From an uncultured Devosia sp. (GTDB lineage Bacteria; Pseudomonadota; Alphaproteobacteria; Rhizobiales; Devosiaceae), in assembly GCF_946479885.1 (NCBI RefSeq), contig NZ_CAMLHM010000010.1, positions 20,375-84,374 of the forward strand: a stretch of 64,000 bases of DNA, written 5' to 3'. The position numbers and the translations under genes are program-made. This document shows positions 42,877-51,708 of this stretch, in pieces. Numbering within the stretch: position 1 is the stretch's first letter; each line of letters begins with the position of its first letter. The notes beneath the pieces are model-generated. The model saw only the letters and a list, made by a program, of their open reading frames with translations. It had not been told where the DNA came from and searched no databases.

Positions 42877-43799
42877 GCCTTGGCCAATCGCTTCGCTTTG
42901 CCGGAGCCATAGGCGTCGGTCAGGATACTCAGAAAGAAGGGCCGGGGGCCGCTGCGCGATTGTCCCCGGTCGAATGCTACCTGAAAGTTGGCCTTGTAGC
43001 GGAACAGGTCGGGACGAATGCTGCGCATCAGCCCGCCCTCGATATAGCGCGCGGCAAAATGGTCGGGCAGGTAGCCCAGATATCGCCCCGAAAGGATCAG
43101 GCGCGCTTCGGCCTCCATGTCGCTGACCACGGCCTTGGGATTGGCGATGGCGAAGACCTTGAGGTCGCGCGAGTTCCAGTAGTAGCGCCCGATCAGGTTG
43201 TAGTTGCGCACCACGTCGATGCTGATTTCCGCTTCCGGCACGCCGAACAGCGGGTGCTCGCTGCCGCAATAGAAACTCTGCGATTCCGCGTAGAGGTCGA
43301 CATATTCCAGTCCCAGGGTCACGCGCGGGAAGCTGGCGATCGCCAGGTGCAATTGCCCGCTGATCACGTCGCGCAACAGTTCATGCGGCGGGCGTGTCAC
43401 GATGGATAGGGCGACGTCAGGCGCCTCGTCGGCAAAGCGGGTGAGGACGGATGTCAGCTTGGAATTGGGGTCGGTGAGCGTATTGTCGGTCAACCCGATG
43501 GACAGCGTGCCTGTCAGCCGATGCTTGAGCCCCCGCATGCGGCTGTCGAACTGCTCGATGGTGCCGAAGAGCCGTTTGACTTCCTCATAGACGGCCCGGC
43601 CTTCGTCGGTCAGCTTGAAGCCCGCCCGGCCCCTGCGGCACAGTGTCAGGTTGAGGCGGCTCTCAAGGGCCGCGACGTGGCTGGAGATGGTCGACAGGGA
43701 CAGGTTGAGTTCGCTTTGCGCCGCGGCAAAGCCACCGGCTTCCACGATGGTGACGAAGATTCGGAGCAGCCGCACATCGTAGGTGTCGAGAGCCACCAC
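42873..43799 (-). CDS. LysR-family transcriptional regulator
   Basis: 308 residues with an N-terminal HTH at ~6-65 (YDVRLLRIFVTIVEAGGFAA, LSTISSHVAALESRLNL) and a LysR effector domain containing GTLSIGLTDNTLTD (~96). It converges on gabD, so targets are not obvious; regulation of gabTD or of the downstream sulfite-exporter/GGT genes is possible. The start is ATG at 43799, the first in frame. Confidence 0.86.
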   Translation of the reverse strand: MVALDTYDVRLLRIFVTIVEAGGFAAAQSELNLSLSTISSHVAALESRLNLTLCRRGRAGFKLTDEGRAVYEEVKRLFGTIEQFDSRMRGLKHRLTGTLSIGLTDNTLTDPNSKLTSVLTRFADEAPDVALSIVTRPPHELLRDVISGQLHLAIASFPRVTLGLEYVDLYAESQSFYCGSEHPLFGVPEAEISIDVVRNYNLIGRYYWNSRDLKVFAIANPKAVVSDMEAEARLILSGRYLGYLPDHFAARYIEGGLMRSIRPDLFRYKANFQVAFDRGQSRSGPRPFFLSILTDAYGSGKAKRLAKA

Positions 43800-43872
43800 G
43801 TCCTCGCATTGTTCCAGAAAGATCGTAGGGACGAGTTAATACTGCTAGTTTCGCCAATGCAAGCGTCATTGA

Positions 43873-43908
43873 CGGCGCCGTGGCTGGCATCGCCTTTTCG
43901 AGGCGCCG
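43873..43908. terminator. Possible terminator after the TauE/SafE gene
   Basis: CGGCGCC at 43873-43879 pairs with GGCGCCG at 43902-43908, within the 118 bp separating the end of the TauE/SafE operon from the LysR start. No strong T-run is present, so assignment rests on position. Confidence 0.3.
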
Positions 43909-43917
43909 CGGTGCCGA

Positions 43918-44772
43918 CTAGGTCAGCAGATCAAACAGGAAGCGTGAGGCGACCAGCAGCAGGAACAGGCCGAAGGCAACTTCCAGCCGCCGCTTGGGCA
44001 GGGCATGCGCCACGCGAACCCCCAGGGGCGCAAAGAGCATGCTGGTAGGCACGAACAGAATGAAGCCGATCAGCGATACATAGCCCAGCGCAACCGGGAA
44101 CTGAATGGCGGCGATATCGGGATACTCCGCGGCACGGGGCCAACCGGCATAGATATAGCCCAGGGCGCCCGGGATCGAGATCAGCACGCCTAGTCCGGAG
44201 GATGTCGCGACCGCCTGATGGATAGGGCGGCCATAAAAGGTCATGAACAGGCTCGAGAGCTGCCCGCCGCCGATGCCCATCAGGGCAGAAAGCACCCCGA
44301 TGACGACGCCATAGACGCGCATCACGGCCTTGCCCGGAACATCTTCGGCCAACCGCCAGCTGTCCTTGCCGAACAGCAGGCGCAGGGCGGAAATGCCAGC
44401 CACCAGCACGAAAATCGACTTGAAGAGCTCGGCCGGCGCAAAACGCGCGATCAGGCTGCCGGCCGCGACGCCGAGAATGACCGGAATGGCCCAGACGCGG
44501 ATGATCGACATATCCACGGCCCCGCGCCGCCGATGGGCATTGAACGACTGGATGGAGGTGGGAATGATGATGGCCAGGGACGTGCCGACGCAGAGCGGCA
44601 TGCGGATATCATCCGGCACGTCCAGCGCGGTGAACAGTTCATAGAGCACCGGCACAATCACCGCCCCGCCACCAACCCCGAACAGGCCTGCCAGCAGGCC
44701 CGTTATTCCGCCGGCAACCAGGAGCCCGGCAGCCAGCATTGCCAGCTCCGAATAAGGAATCCCCATCAACAC
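43918..44772 (-). CDS. TauE/SafE-family anion exporter
   Basis: 284 residues, membrane protein with about eight hydrophobic segments. The duplicated family motif appears as LLAGLFGVGGGAVIVPVLYE (~24) and ALMGIGGGQLSSLFMTFYGR (~165). Members export sulfite, sulfoacetate or other organic anions. The start is set by AGGAG at 44781-44785, overlapping the GGT stop, which gives ideal spacing to GTG 44772 (ATG 44766 is the next choice). It is the last gene of the operon binding protein - permease - ATPase - GGT - TauE. A sulfur- or carboxylate-containing end product of the GGT reaction might be its substrate. Confidence 0.82.
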   Translation of the reverse strand: MLMGIPYSELAMLAAGLLVAGGITGLLAGLFGVGGGAVIVPVLYELFTALDVPDDIRMPLCVGTSLAIIIPTSIQSFNAHRRRGAVDMSIIRVWAIPVILGVAAGSLIARFAPAELFKSIFVLVAGISALRLLFGKDSWRLAEDVPGKAVMRVYGVVIGVLSALMGIGGGQLSSLFMTFYGRPIHQAVATSSGLGVLISIPGALGYIYAGWPRAAEYPDIAAIQFPVALGYVSLIGFILFVPTSMLFAPLGVRVAHALPKRRLEVAFGLFLLLVASRFLFDLLT

Positions 44773-44783
44773 GGTCGTGACTC

Positions 44784-46433
44784 CTAAAGTGCTGCCACCT
44801 GGCCGTCCGAGCGGGGATCGGCCCCACCAACGAACGCATCGCCCACGACCTGGATCACCTGGGCGTGCCCCATGATTTCCTCTGACGGGCCGAGACGGAC
44901 AACCTCGTGCCCGAGCTGACGAAGCAGCGGCCCGACATCGTTGTCCAGGCCTTCTTCCAGCATCAGCCGGGCGCCGGTTTCGGGTGCCCGATCGAGCACG
45001 AAACGCGGGCGCGATATGGCCTGCTGCGGATCCAGCCCGGCATCGAGGAGGTTGACGATCAGCTGGGTATTGGTCTGCACCTGGCCGTCGCCGCCCATGC
45101 AGCCAAGGACGTGGCTGAGCTTGCCCTCGCGCTGGACGAGCAGCGGCATCAGCGTGCTCGGTGGCCGGACATTGGGCGCCAGGCACCCCGCCATGGTCGG
45201 ATCGAGGTGGAAGGTCGCGGCCCGGTTCTGCAGCGGATAACCGCTTCCCACCACGGGCACGGCGCTGCCGAAATCGTAGTAGATGCTCTGGATCATCGAG
45301 ACCGACATGCCGTCCTTGTCCACGACGCAGAAATGGGCCGTGTCACCCTTGACGGACCGCCGCGCGCGGGCGGCGGCGGTGGCACTGCTGCGGGACGGAT
45401 CGTACTCGGCCAAGCGCGCGTCGAGGCGCGGTCCGCTCCACGACTCGGAGGGCGTTCCCACAAATTGCGACGGATCGCCAGATCGGTCGTCGCGTTCGCC
45501 CAGCCCGGCGGCGACGGCTTCAACCAGCAGGTGGCTGGTCATCGGATCGCGCCAGTCGAGGCCATCGGGGGCGACGCGTTCGATGAAGGCCAGTACGCTC
45601 AACAGCGCGAAGCCCTGGGTCGGCGGGGGCATGGTGAAGATGCGGTGGCCGCGATAGGTGCTGGCAATCGGGTCGACCCAGTCGGCGGTATGGGCCGCGA
45701 GGTCCTCAGTGGTGATCCATCCGCCGCGCTCCTGAACGACGGCGGCGATACGCTTCGCGTTGGGGCCCTCATAGAACGAACGGCCGTCGGAGGTGCCGAT
45801 ATCGCGCAGGGTGGTGGCCACGTCGGGTTGACGGATGCGCTGGTAGAGGGAGATGCCGTTTTCGAGCTCGGGCCACAGGGCATATGTGCCCCCGGCGCGC
45901 AGGTCCGGGTCTGCTGTGCGATACGATGCGACGGTGTGACGGCTGGCGTGAAACCCGGCATCGGCCAGGGCCGCAGCCGGGGCCAGGACGTCAGCAAGCG
46001 GGAGGCGCCCGAAACGGTCGCTGGCCTTCACCCAGCCATCGACGGCGCCCGGTACGGACACCGAAAAGCCGGAACGGGCCGGCACACCATCTAGCCCGGC
46101 ATCGATCAGGTCCTGTTTCCGGGTCCGTGCCGATGACCGGCCGGAGCTATCGAGGCCCTGCACGGTCCCGTCCGGCGTGCCGATCAGCCAGAACGCGTCA
46201 CCCCCGGGGCCGCATTGCATGGGCAGCACGACCATCAGCGCTGCGCTGGTCGCGATGGCGGCGTCGACCGCATTGCCGCCCTGCCGCAGGATATCGGCGC
46301 CGATACGCGAGGCCGAAGCATGCGCAGACGAGACCATACCCTTATCGGCCACCACGGGCCGGAAGCCGCACAGTTCCGGCGCATGCTCATGCATGCTGAG
46401 CCAGGGCCAGCCGGGTTTGCGTTCGAACGTCAT
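44784..46433 (-). CDS. Gamma-glutamyltransferase family protein, apparently cytoplasmic
   Basis: 549 residues of the Ntn-hydrolase GGT family. The self-processing site and nucleophile Thr is in [15 protein letters not shown] (~354), followed by the small-subunit motif [14 protein letters not shown]. The large subunit begins [20 protein letters not shown] with the family's [10 protein letters not shown]. There is no signal peptide, so unlike periplasmic Ggt it should act inside the cell, as YwrD-type homologues do. It cleaves gamma-glutamyl compounds or a related amide. Translation is coupled to the ABC ATPase by a 4-bp overlap, implying that the imported solute is the substrate. Confidence 0.87.
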   Translation of the reverse strand: MTFERKPGWPWLSMHEHAPELCGFRPVVADKGMVSSAHASASRIGADILRQGGNAVDAAIATSAALMVVLPMQCGPGGDAFWLIGTPDGTVQGLDSSGRSSARTRKQDLIDAGLDGVPARSGFSVSVPGAVDGWVKASDRFGRLPLADVLAPAAALADAGFHASRHTVASYRTADPDLRAGGTYALWPELENGISLYQRIRQPDVATTLRDIGTSDGRSFYEGPNAKRIAAVVQERGGWITTEDLAAHTADWVDPIASTYRGHRIFTMPPPTQGFALLSVLAFIERVAPDGLDWRDPMTSHLLVEAVAAGLGERDDRSGDPSQFVGTPSESWSGPRLDARLAEYDPSRSSATAAARARRSVKGDTAHFCVVDKDGMSVSMIQSIYYDFGSAVPVVGSGYPLQNRAATFHLDPTMAGCLAPNVRPPSTLMPLLVQREGKLSHVLGCMGGDGQVQTNTQLIVNLLDAGLDPQQAISRPRFVLDRAPETGARLMLEEGLDNDVGPLLRQLGHEVVRLGPSEEIMGHAQVIQVVGDAFVGGADPRSDGQVAAL

Positions 46434-47206
46434 TTGAAGCCTTTCAGGAAAGCCTTGGTCCGGTCTTGCTGCGGGTTGTCGAAAAACATCGCGGAAGGAC
46501 CTTCCTCGACGATCTCGCCGGCAACCATCATGACCGTGCGGTGTGATACTTCGCGGGCAAAGCCCATTTCATGGGTGACGACGATCATCGTCATCCCTTC
46601 CTCGGCCACTTCCCGCATCACCTCGAGCACCTCGCCCACGGTTTCGGGGTCGAGCGCACTGGTTGGCTCGTCGAACAGCAGGACTTCGGGTCGCATGGCC
46701 AGGGCCCGCGCTATGGCGACGCGCTGCTGCTGGCCGCCCGAGAGCTGCGAGGGAAAGCGCGCCGCCTTGTCGCCAAGGCCCACGCGCTGCAGCAGCGCCA
46801 TGGCTTCCCGTTCCACCGTGGCGCGGTCGCGCTTCTGGATGCGATGCGGGGCGATGGCGATATTCTCGAGCGCAGTGAGGTGCGGAAAGAGGTTGAAGCG
46901 CTGGAAGACCATGCCGGTGCGCTGCCGTTGCCGGGCGATGGTGCGGCTCGATTCCTCGACCAGACGGCCATTCACCCGCCGATAGCCGACGCGATCGTCG
47001 CCGACGAAAATGTCGCCTTCGTCGATCGTCTCGAGATGATTGATGCAGCGCACCAGCGTCGTCTTGCCGGAGCCCGAAGGGCCGATGATGCACAGCACCT
47101 CGCCGGAATTGACCTCGAGGTCGACGCCTTTGAGAATTTCCAGCGATCCGTAGCTCTTGCGCAGGCCCTTGATCCGAACCAGGGGCGAGGATGTGGTGCC
47201 GGTCAT
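46430..47206 (-). CDS. Amino acid ABC importer ATPase (GlnQ/HisP-like)
   Basis: 258 residues. Walker A is [20 protein letters not shown] (~38), the Q-loop [19 protein letters not shown] (~98), signature [18 protein letters not shown] (~152) and Walker [19 protein letters not shown] (~174), with H-loop [11 protein letters not shown]. This set is diagnostic of polar amino acid importers. It overlaps the permease and the GGT gene by 4 bp each, so the three are translationally coupled. Confidence 0.91.
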   Translation of the reverse strand: MTGTTSSPLVRIKGLRKSYGSLEILKGVDLEVNSGEVLCIIGPSGSGKTTLVRCINHLETIDEGDIFVGDDRVGYRRVNGRLVEESSRTIARQRQRTGMVFQRFNLFPHLTALENIAIAPHRIQKRDRATVEREAMALLQRVGLGDKAARFPSQLSGGQQQRVAIARALAMRPEVLLFDEPTSALDPETVGEVLEVMREVAEEGMTMIVVTHEMGFAREVSHRTVMMVAGEIVEEGPSAMFFDNPQQDRTKAFLKGFK

Positions 47207-47985
47207 GAGCGTCTCATCTGCAGCAGCTTGCGTTTCTTGATGGCCGACGCGGCGCTGGTCAGCGGCGCGTCGTAGCTGGTCAGGCGCTCCTCGATGACGC
47301 GTTGCACGCTCGAAATAACGGTGGTCAGGATGAGGTACCAGATGGCAGCGACAGCGAAGAGTTCAAAGGTCTTGAAGGTTGCCGCGTTGATCGACTGCAA
47401 GGTGCCGAAGAATTCGCGGATGCCAATGACCGCCAGCAGGGACGTGCTCTTGATCATCAGGGTAATTTCGCTGCCCAGCGGCGGAACGATGATGCGCAGC
47501 GCCTGCGGCAGGATGATCCAGCGCATCGACTGGGCCGGCCGCATGCCAACCGCGCGGGCCGCATCGAACTGCCCCTTGTCGATGGCGCCGATCGCGGCGC
47601 GGACGATCTCGGCCATGTAGGCGGCCTCATTCAGCGCCAGCGTGATGACGGCCGCCTGCATGGCTCCCGAAATGGTCAGGCCGAACAGATGCGCGTCGGG
47701 ATACATGTAGATGCCTGCCGCCGCGACGCCGGTATAGACCAGCACCAGTTGAACGAGCAGGGGGGTGCCGCGCCAGACCCAGACATAGATGCGCGCCCAG
47801 TTGCGCAAAATCGGGTTTTTCGAGAGGCGAGCCAGCCCGATCAGAAACCCGAAGACCATGCCCAGTCCCATGGCAACCGCGGCGACGACGATGGTGACGC
47901 CCAGTCCGGCCCAAACGATGGGCGGTGGCGAAAAGAGATACTGCAGGAAGAAATTGACGTCCAAACGCAGATTGCCCACTGGCAC
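47203..47985 (-). CDS. Amino acid ABC importer permease (HisM/GlnP-like)
   Basis: 260 residues with five or six membrane helices. It contains [19 protein letters not shown], the conserved RGTPLL segment (~70), and [20 protein letters not shown] through [20 protein letters not shown], the EAA loop (~145). It is the only permease for this importer in the operon and may work as a homodimer. It could also serve the orphan paralogous binding protein at 26,864. Confidence 0.9.
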   Translation of the reverse strand: MPVGNLRLDVNFFLQYLFSPPPIVWAGLGVTIVVAAVAMGLGMVFGFLIGLARLSKNPILRNWARIYVWVWRGTPLLVQLVLVYTGVAAAGIYMYPDAHLFGLTISGAMQAAVITLALNEAAYMAEIVRAAIGAIDKGQFDAARAVGMRPAQSMRWIILPQALRIIVPPLGSEITLMIKSTSLLAVIGIREFFGTLQSINAATFKTFELFAVAAIWYLILTTVISSVQRVIEERLTSYDAPLTSAASAIKKRKLLQMRRS

Positions 47986-48039
47986 CGCCTTTCGATCAGT
48001 CGCCGGCCCGGGCCAGGTTGGCCGCGGGCCGGCAGGAAG

Positions 48040-48852
48040 TCAGGGAAGGACCAGTGCCTGGAACGACCAGTCGTCCAGGATTTTCTGATAGGTGCCGTCC
48101 TCGCGCATATTGGCAAAAGCGGTCCCGATGGCCTTCAGCAGTTCCGGATCATCCTTGCGGATGGCGATGCCCGTTGGGAGCGTATTGAGCTGTTCCCCGG
48201 AAAGCTTCACAGAATTGGGGATCTGCTTGTTGTAGTATCCAGCCTGGTCGGTGGTGGAGAGATAGGCTTCGACAAGTCCGTTGATCAATTGCTGGAAAGC
48301 CTCGGTGCTGGTCTGCAGCACGATGACGTTGATCGGCGGTTTGCCTGCCGCAGTCAGGCGCTCATTGGCTTCGGCCAGCAGTTCCTCGCCGGTCGTTCCG
48401 ATACCGACCGCCACCTTGAGGCCGCTGAGGTCGTCCAGCGTGGCAGCCGCGAGCGTGCTGTCGTTGCGCAGGATGATCGCGGTTCCGGTCATCGCATAGT
48501 CGACGAAGTCGACGACCTCACGGCGCTCGGGCTTGTCATAGAGCCCCGAAATGATCGCATCGCACTGGCCCGCCTGAAGCGCGGGAATGAGCCCATCGAA
48601 GGTGATGTTCTTGTGTTCGTTGACGACGCCCAGCTGCTTGGCTATCGCGGCGGCGATGTCGATATCGAAACCGGCGGGCTGCTGCGTAGCCGGGTCGAGC
48701 ATTTCCCAAGGCGGAAACGCCATCTCGGTGCAGAAGACCAGCTTCTGTGCCGCGGTGATCCTCTCGGGGACCACTACCGTTTCGACGGCGATGGCGCCTG
48801 ATGTCATCATGATGGCCAGTAGCGATTGGCCGGCTAATACTCTCATATTCAT
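48040..48852 (-). CDS. Polar-amino-acid-type ABC binding protein (SBP family 3)
   Basis: 270 residues with a signal peptide (hydrophobic ~5-22). KLVFCTEMAFPPWEMLDP, GFDIDIAAAIAKQLG, HKNITFDGLIPALQA and YDKPERREVVDFVDYA mark the family-3 fold. Blocks are identical or nearly so to the orphan protein at 26,864-27,682, indicating a recent duplication or similar ligand. ATG at 48852 follows GGGGGAAG. It is the first gene of the importer/GGT/TauE operon. The dyad at 48,960 lies 108 bp upstream. Confidence 0.89.
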   Translation of the reverse strand: MNMRVLAGQSLLAIMMTSGAIAVETVVVPERITAAQKLVFCTEMAFPPWEMLDPATQQPAGFDIDIAAAIAKQLGVVNEHKNITFDGLIPALQAGQCDAIISGLYDKPERREVVDFVDYAMTGTAIILRNDSTLAAATLDDLSGLKVAVGIGTTGEELLAEANERLTAAGKPPINVIVLQTSTEAFQQLINGLVEAYLSTTDQAGYYNKQIPNSVKLSGEQLNTLPTGIAIRKDDPELLKAIGTAFANMREDGTYQKILDDWSFQALVLP

Positions 48853-49243
48853 ATCTTCCCCCTTGATCGCCTTCCGGCATGGCTGGCGCATCTGTCGCTT
48901 CACCGCATAGGCACAGCAGCACGTGCGGACGATACGCAAAAATCACCTTGTGCAGAACGTTACTTTGCATTCTCTCGAAGTAACGGGCCCCCGACGTACC
49001 GCCGTCGAATTTCGCAGATGCGCATTGCCACACGGAGCTTGGTGGCGGCGGCAGTGTGGATCGGGTCGAAGTGAACTGTCGAATTTCGTCATTTGCGCGA
49101 GATGGGCGCGCACGGGAAAACCTGGGTTGATGAAAGCTGTGCGCGAAGCAATGCTGGCGCGTCGCCACATTTGCGGTCGAGGATGCTCGCAAGGAGCGCA
49201 AAACCTCCCGCCCCGACACAGCGAAGCAAGGATTCGGTTGGAC
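48853..49243. promoter_or_regulatory. 391-bp divergent control region with direct repeats
   Basis: This lies between the importer operon (minus) and the kinase-transaminase fusion (plus). It is non-coding: the plus frame is open but without similarity. Besides the dyad at 48,960-48,983 it has a direct repeat GTCGAATTTCG at 49004-49014 and 49078-49088, 74 bp apart (about seven helical turns), and a CGAAGTGA half-site at 49067. It probably controls both operons. Confidence 0.5.
48960..48983. promoter_or_regulatory. 24-bp dyad operator, site 2 (TTACTTTG-N8-CGAAGTAA)
   Basis: Differs from site 1 (33,823) by one arm base, with the same 8-base spacer. Flanking C and G extend the symmetry to 26 bp. 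It lies 108 bp upstream of the binding-protein ATG (48852) and 261 bp upstream of the fusion gene ATG (49244). Confidence 0.6.
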
Positions 49244-51652
49244 ATGCACCCACTTACGGATGACGCTATCGGTGCGATGCTCGCGAGCATCAAGGCGCCC
49301 AAGCTAGCTCAGGCGCTGATCGAGGAGCGGGTTGCCGAGGTCTATGGACTGCGCGGCGAGTGGCGCCCGCTGGGCGGTGAAAGGGAGCAGAACTTCCGAC
49401 TCGTCACTGCTGACGGCGCAAAGTTCGTCGTCAAGGTCGCTTCGCTCGACGAGCCGATAGCCAGCCTCGTGTTCCAGGTGGAGGCACTTGAGCACATTGC
49501 CAGGTTGGATTCCGGGCTCGCCATACCGCGGGTGCACCGAACCCTGGCTGACGAGCCAATTTCAAGCATAGTGGATGGGGCAGGGCGCAATCACGCCCTG
49601 CGCATCCTGAGCTTCGTTCCGGGGGATACTGTCCTTACGCAGTTGCGCAGGGCCAACCGAACCCTCGGCGCCGAAGATCTCATGGCCCTGGGCGCCGCCG
49701 GTGGCCGGTTGGCCCGCAATCTCCAAGGCTTTCGCAGCAGCGGGGCGCCAGTCCGGATGCCGTGGGATTTGAGCGGCAGCCTGCTCTTTGCCGATCGCCT
49801 GCATGCCCATATGCCAGCTTCCGTGCAGCCCGCCTTGCAAACGCTGCTGCCGCGCCTGGCGGGGGTGATTTCCGAAGTGCTCCCCCGGCTGCGCGCGCAG
49901 GTGATCTATAACGACTTCCACGAATCCAACATCCTCGCGCGGTTCGAACCGCGGCTGTCTGTCGTCGGCACCATCGATTTCGGTGACATGGTCTTCGGCC
50001 CGCTGGTGCAGGACGTGGCCGTCTGCGTAGCCTCGCTCATTCACTGGAGCCCCGATCCGATCTTTGCCGCCGCCTGCCTCGTGCGCGGCTACCAGCGCTC
50101 CATGCCGCTGGAGGCCGCCGACCTGGCTGTGCTCAAGGATCTGGTTCTGGCCCGCCTGCTGTTGCAGGTCGGGATCGTCTCCTATCAACGCACCGTTCAC
50201 GGGCGGGAAGACGCCGACCTCAACGAACTGCAGTCGCTTTATGTCGAGGCGATCTCGCGCCTCACCGCGGTGCCGGATGCCGATTTCATCGCGGGCATGA
50301 TGCCGTCCGTCGTGCCGGTCCCGACCATCACGCCACCGCCCGCTTTCGCATCCACGCCATCGTTGCTGCGCCGCCGCGAGGGCGTGCTGGGCAAAACCTA
50401 CACCTTTTACGACGAGCCGCTCGAGCTGGTCCGCGGCCGCGGCTGCTATGTCTACGACTCCGATGGTCGCCAATACCTCGACTGCTACAACAACGTCGCC
50501 AACCTTGGGCATTGCCACCCCTATGTCGTGGACGCTCTGGCGCAGCAGGCCGCAACCCTCAACACCAATTCACGCTACCTGCACAGCGAGATCGTACGGC
50601 TCGGGGAGCGGCTGTCCGCGACGCTGCCGCCCCACCTCGATACCTGGCTTTTCGTCTGCACCGGGTCGGAGGCCAATGACCTTGCCGTGCGCATGGCGCG
50701 CGACGTCACGGGCAGGGAAGGGGTGGTCATCACTGAGAACAGCTATCACGGCAATACGTCCGTGGTGGCGCCGCTGTCGCTGATCGACTACGACATCAAG
50801 GACAAGCCGGATTGGATCGAAGCGGTGCCGCCGCCCAACCTCTATCGTGGGCTTTATCGGGACGGCACGAACGATGCGGGCGCGAAATATGCCGAGCATG
50901 TCAGCACCGCCGCTCGCGACCTGTCGCACCGAGGGCCCGGCATGGCGGCCCTGATGATCGACTCGATCTTCGACGCCAACGGTGCCCTGGTCCCGCCGCC
51001 CGACTATCTGTCCCTCGCCTACGGCGCTGCCCGCGACGCCGGAGCCCTGGTCATCGCCGACGAGGTACAGATGGGCTTCGGCCGATCCGGCACGCATATG
51101 TGGGGCTTCGAGGCCTTCGGCGTCGAGCCCGATATCGTCACCATGGGCAAGCCCATGGGCAACGGCCATCCCATTGCCGCGCTGGTCACCCGGCGCGGGA
51201 TCGCCGAAAAGCTGCAGCGCCATACCGGCTACTTCAACACCTTTGGGGGCAATACCGTTTCCGCCGTTGTCGGCAACGCATGCCTCGACGTCCTCCAGGG
51301 TGAAGACCTGCAGGGCAATGCGGCCAGAAGTGGGGCGCATATGCTGGCGGGCCTCGAACAGCTAATGGCGAGGCACAAGCTTATCGGGCATATCCAGGGG
51401 CGCGGTCTGTTCCTGGGCGTCGAACTCGTCATCGATCGGGGGACAAGGGAACCCGCCAAGCTGGCCGCCCGCTGGGTCCGCGAGCGCATGAAGGCCATGG
51501 GCGTGCTGGTGTCATCCACGGGTCCGTTCGGCAATATCATCAAGATAAGGCCGCCCCTGGTTTTCAGCCAATCGGACGCCGCTCGATGCCTCGAGACCCT
51601 CGACCAAGCCCTGGCCAATGTACCGCCTGAACTGCGTTCAGCCGTGAGCTGA
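49244..51652 (+). CDS. Fused APH-type kinase and class III aminotransferase-fold phospho-lyase
   Basis: 802 residues with two parts. Residues ~20-340 are an aminoglycoside-phosphotransferase-fold kinase: catalytic loop VIYNDFHESNILARF (~223) and metal Asp in VGTIDFGDMVFGP (~244). Residues ~385-800 are a class III PLP enzyme: DCYNNVANLGHCHPYV, CTGSEANDLAVRMARD (~475), VIADEVQMGFGRSGTHMW (~605) and PLP Lys in VTMGKPMGNGHPIAAL (~636). The pairing recalls hydroxylysine kinase plus 5-phosphohydroxylysine phospho-lyase, or ethanolaminephosphate phospho-lyase: phosphorylation of an amino alcohol followed by phosphate and ammonia elimination to an aldehyde. A longer known form carries an additional M23-type domain between the parts; none is seen here. 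ATG 49244 is chosen by similarity; the upstream 107 codons are unrelated. Confidence 0.87.
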   Translation: MHPLTDDAIGAMLASIKAPKLAQALIEERVAEVYGLRGEWRPLGGEREQNFRLVTADGAKFVVKVASLDEPIASLVFQVEALEHIARLDSGLAIPRVHRTLADEPISSIVDGAGRNHALRILSFVPGDTVLTQLRRANRTLGAEDLMALGAAGGRLARNLQGFRSSGAPVRMPWDLSGSLLFADRLHAHMPASVQPALQTLLPRLAGVISEVLPRLRAQVIYNDFHESNILARFEPRLSVVGTIDFGDMVFGPLVQDVAVCVASLIHWSPDPIFAAACLVRGYQRSMPLEAADLAVLKDLVLARLLLQVGIVSYQRTVHGREDADLNELQSLYVEAISRLTAVPDADFIAGMMPSVVPVPTITPPPAFASTPSLLRRREGVLGKTYTFYDEPLELVRGRGCYVYDSDGRQYLDCYNNVANLGHCHPYVVDALAQQAATLNTNSRYLHSEIVRLGERLSATLPPHLDTWLFVCTGSEANDLAVRMARDVTGREGVVITENSYHGNTSVVAPLSLIDYDIKDKPDWIEAVPPPNLYRGLYRDGTNDAGAKYAEHVSTAARDLSHRGPGMAALMIDSIFDANGALVPPPDYLSLAYGAARDAGALVIADEVQMGFGRSGTHMWGFEAFGVEPDIVTMGKPMGNGHPIAALVTRRGIAEKLQRHTGYFNTFGGNTVSAVVGNACLDVLQGEDLQGNAARSGAHMLAGLEQLMARHKLIGHIQGRGLFLGVELVIDRGTREPAKLAARWVRERMKAMGVLVSSTGPFGNIIKIRPPLVFSQSDAARCLETLDQALANVPPELRSAVS

Positions 51653-51708
51653 ACAGCGATGGTCGCCCGCAACCTGAGTTCGTGAAACGAAAAACCCAGT
51701 GAGGTCAC

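Noticed and set aside
44907..46094. Plus-strand open frame of 395 codons opposite GGT
   Set aside because: Antisense to the GGT catalytic region; composition biased and no motif.
47302..48801. Plus-strand open frame of 499 codons opposite permease and binding protein
   Set aside because: Antisense to recognised ABC genes; spans their intergenic gap without conserved motifs.
48923..49243. In-frame 107-codon extension of the kinase-transaminase fusion
   Set aside because: It crosses the dyad operator and repeats of the divergent promoter and lacks similarity to kinases.
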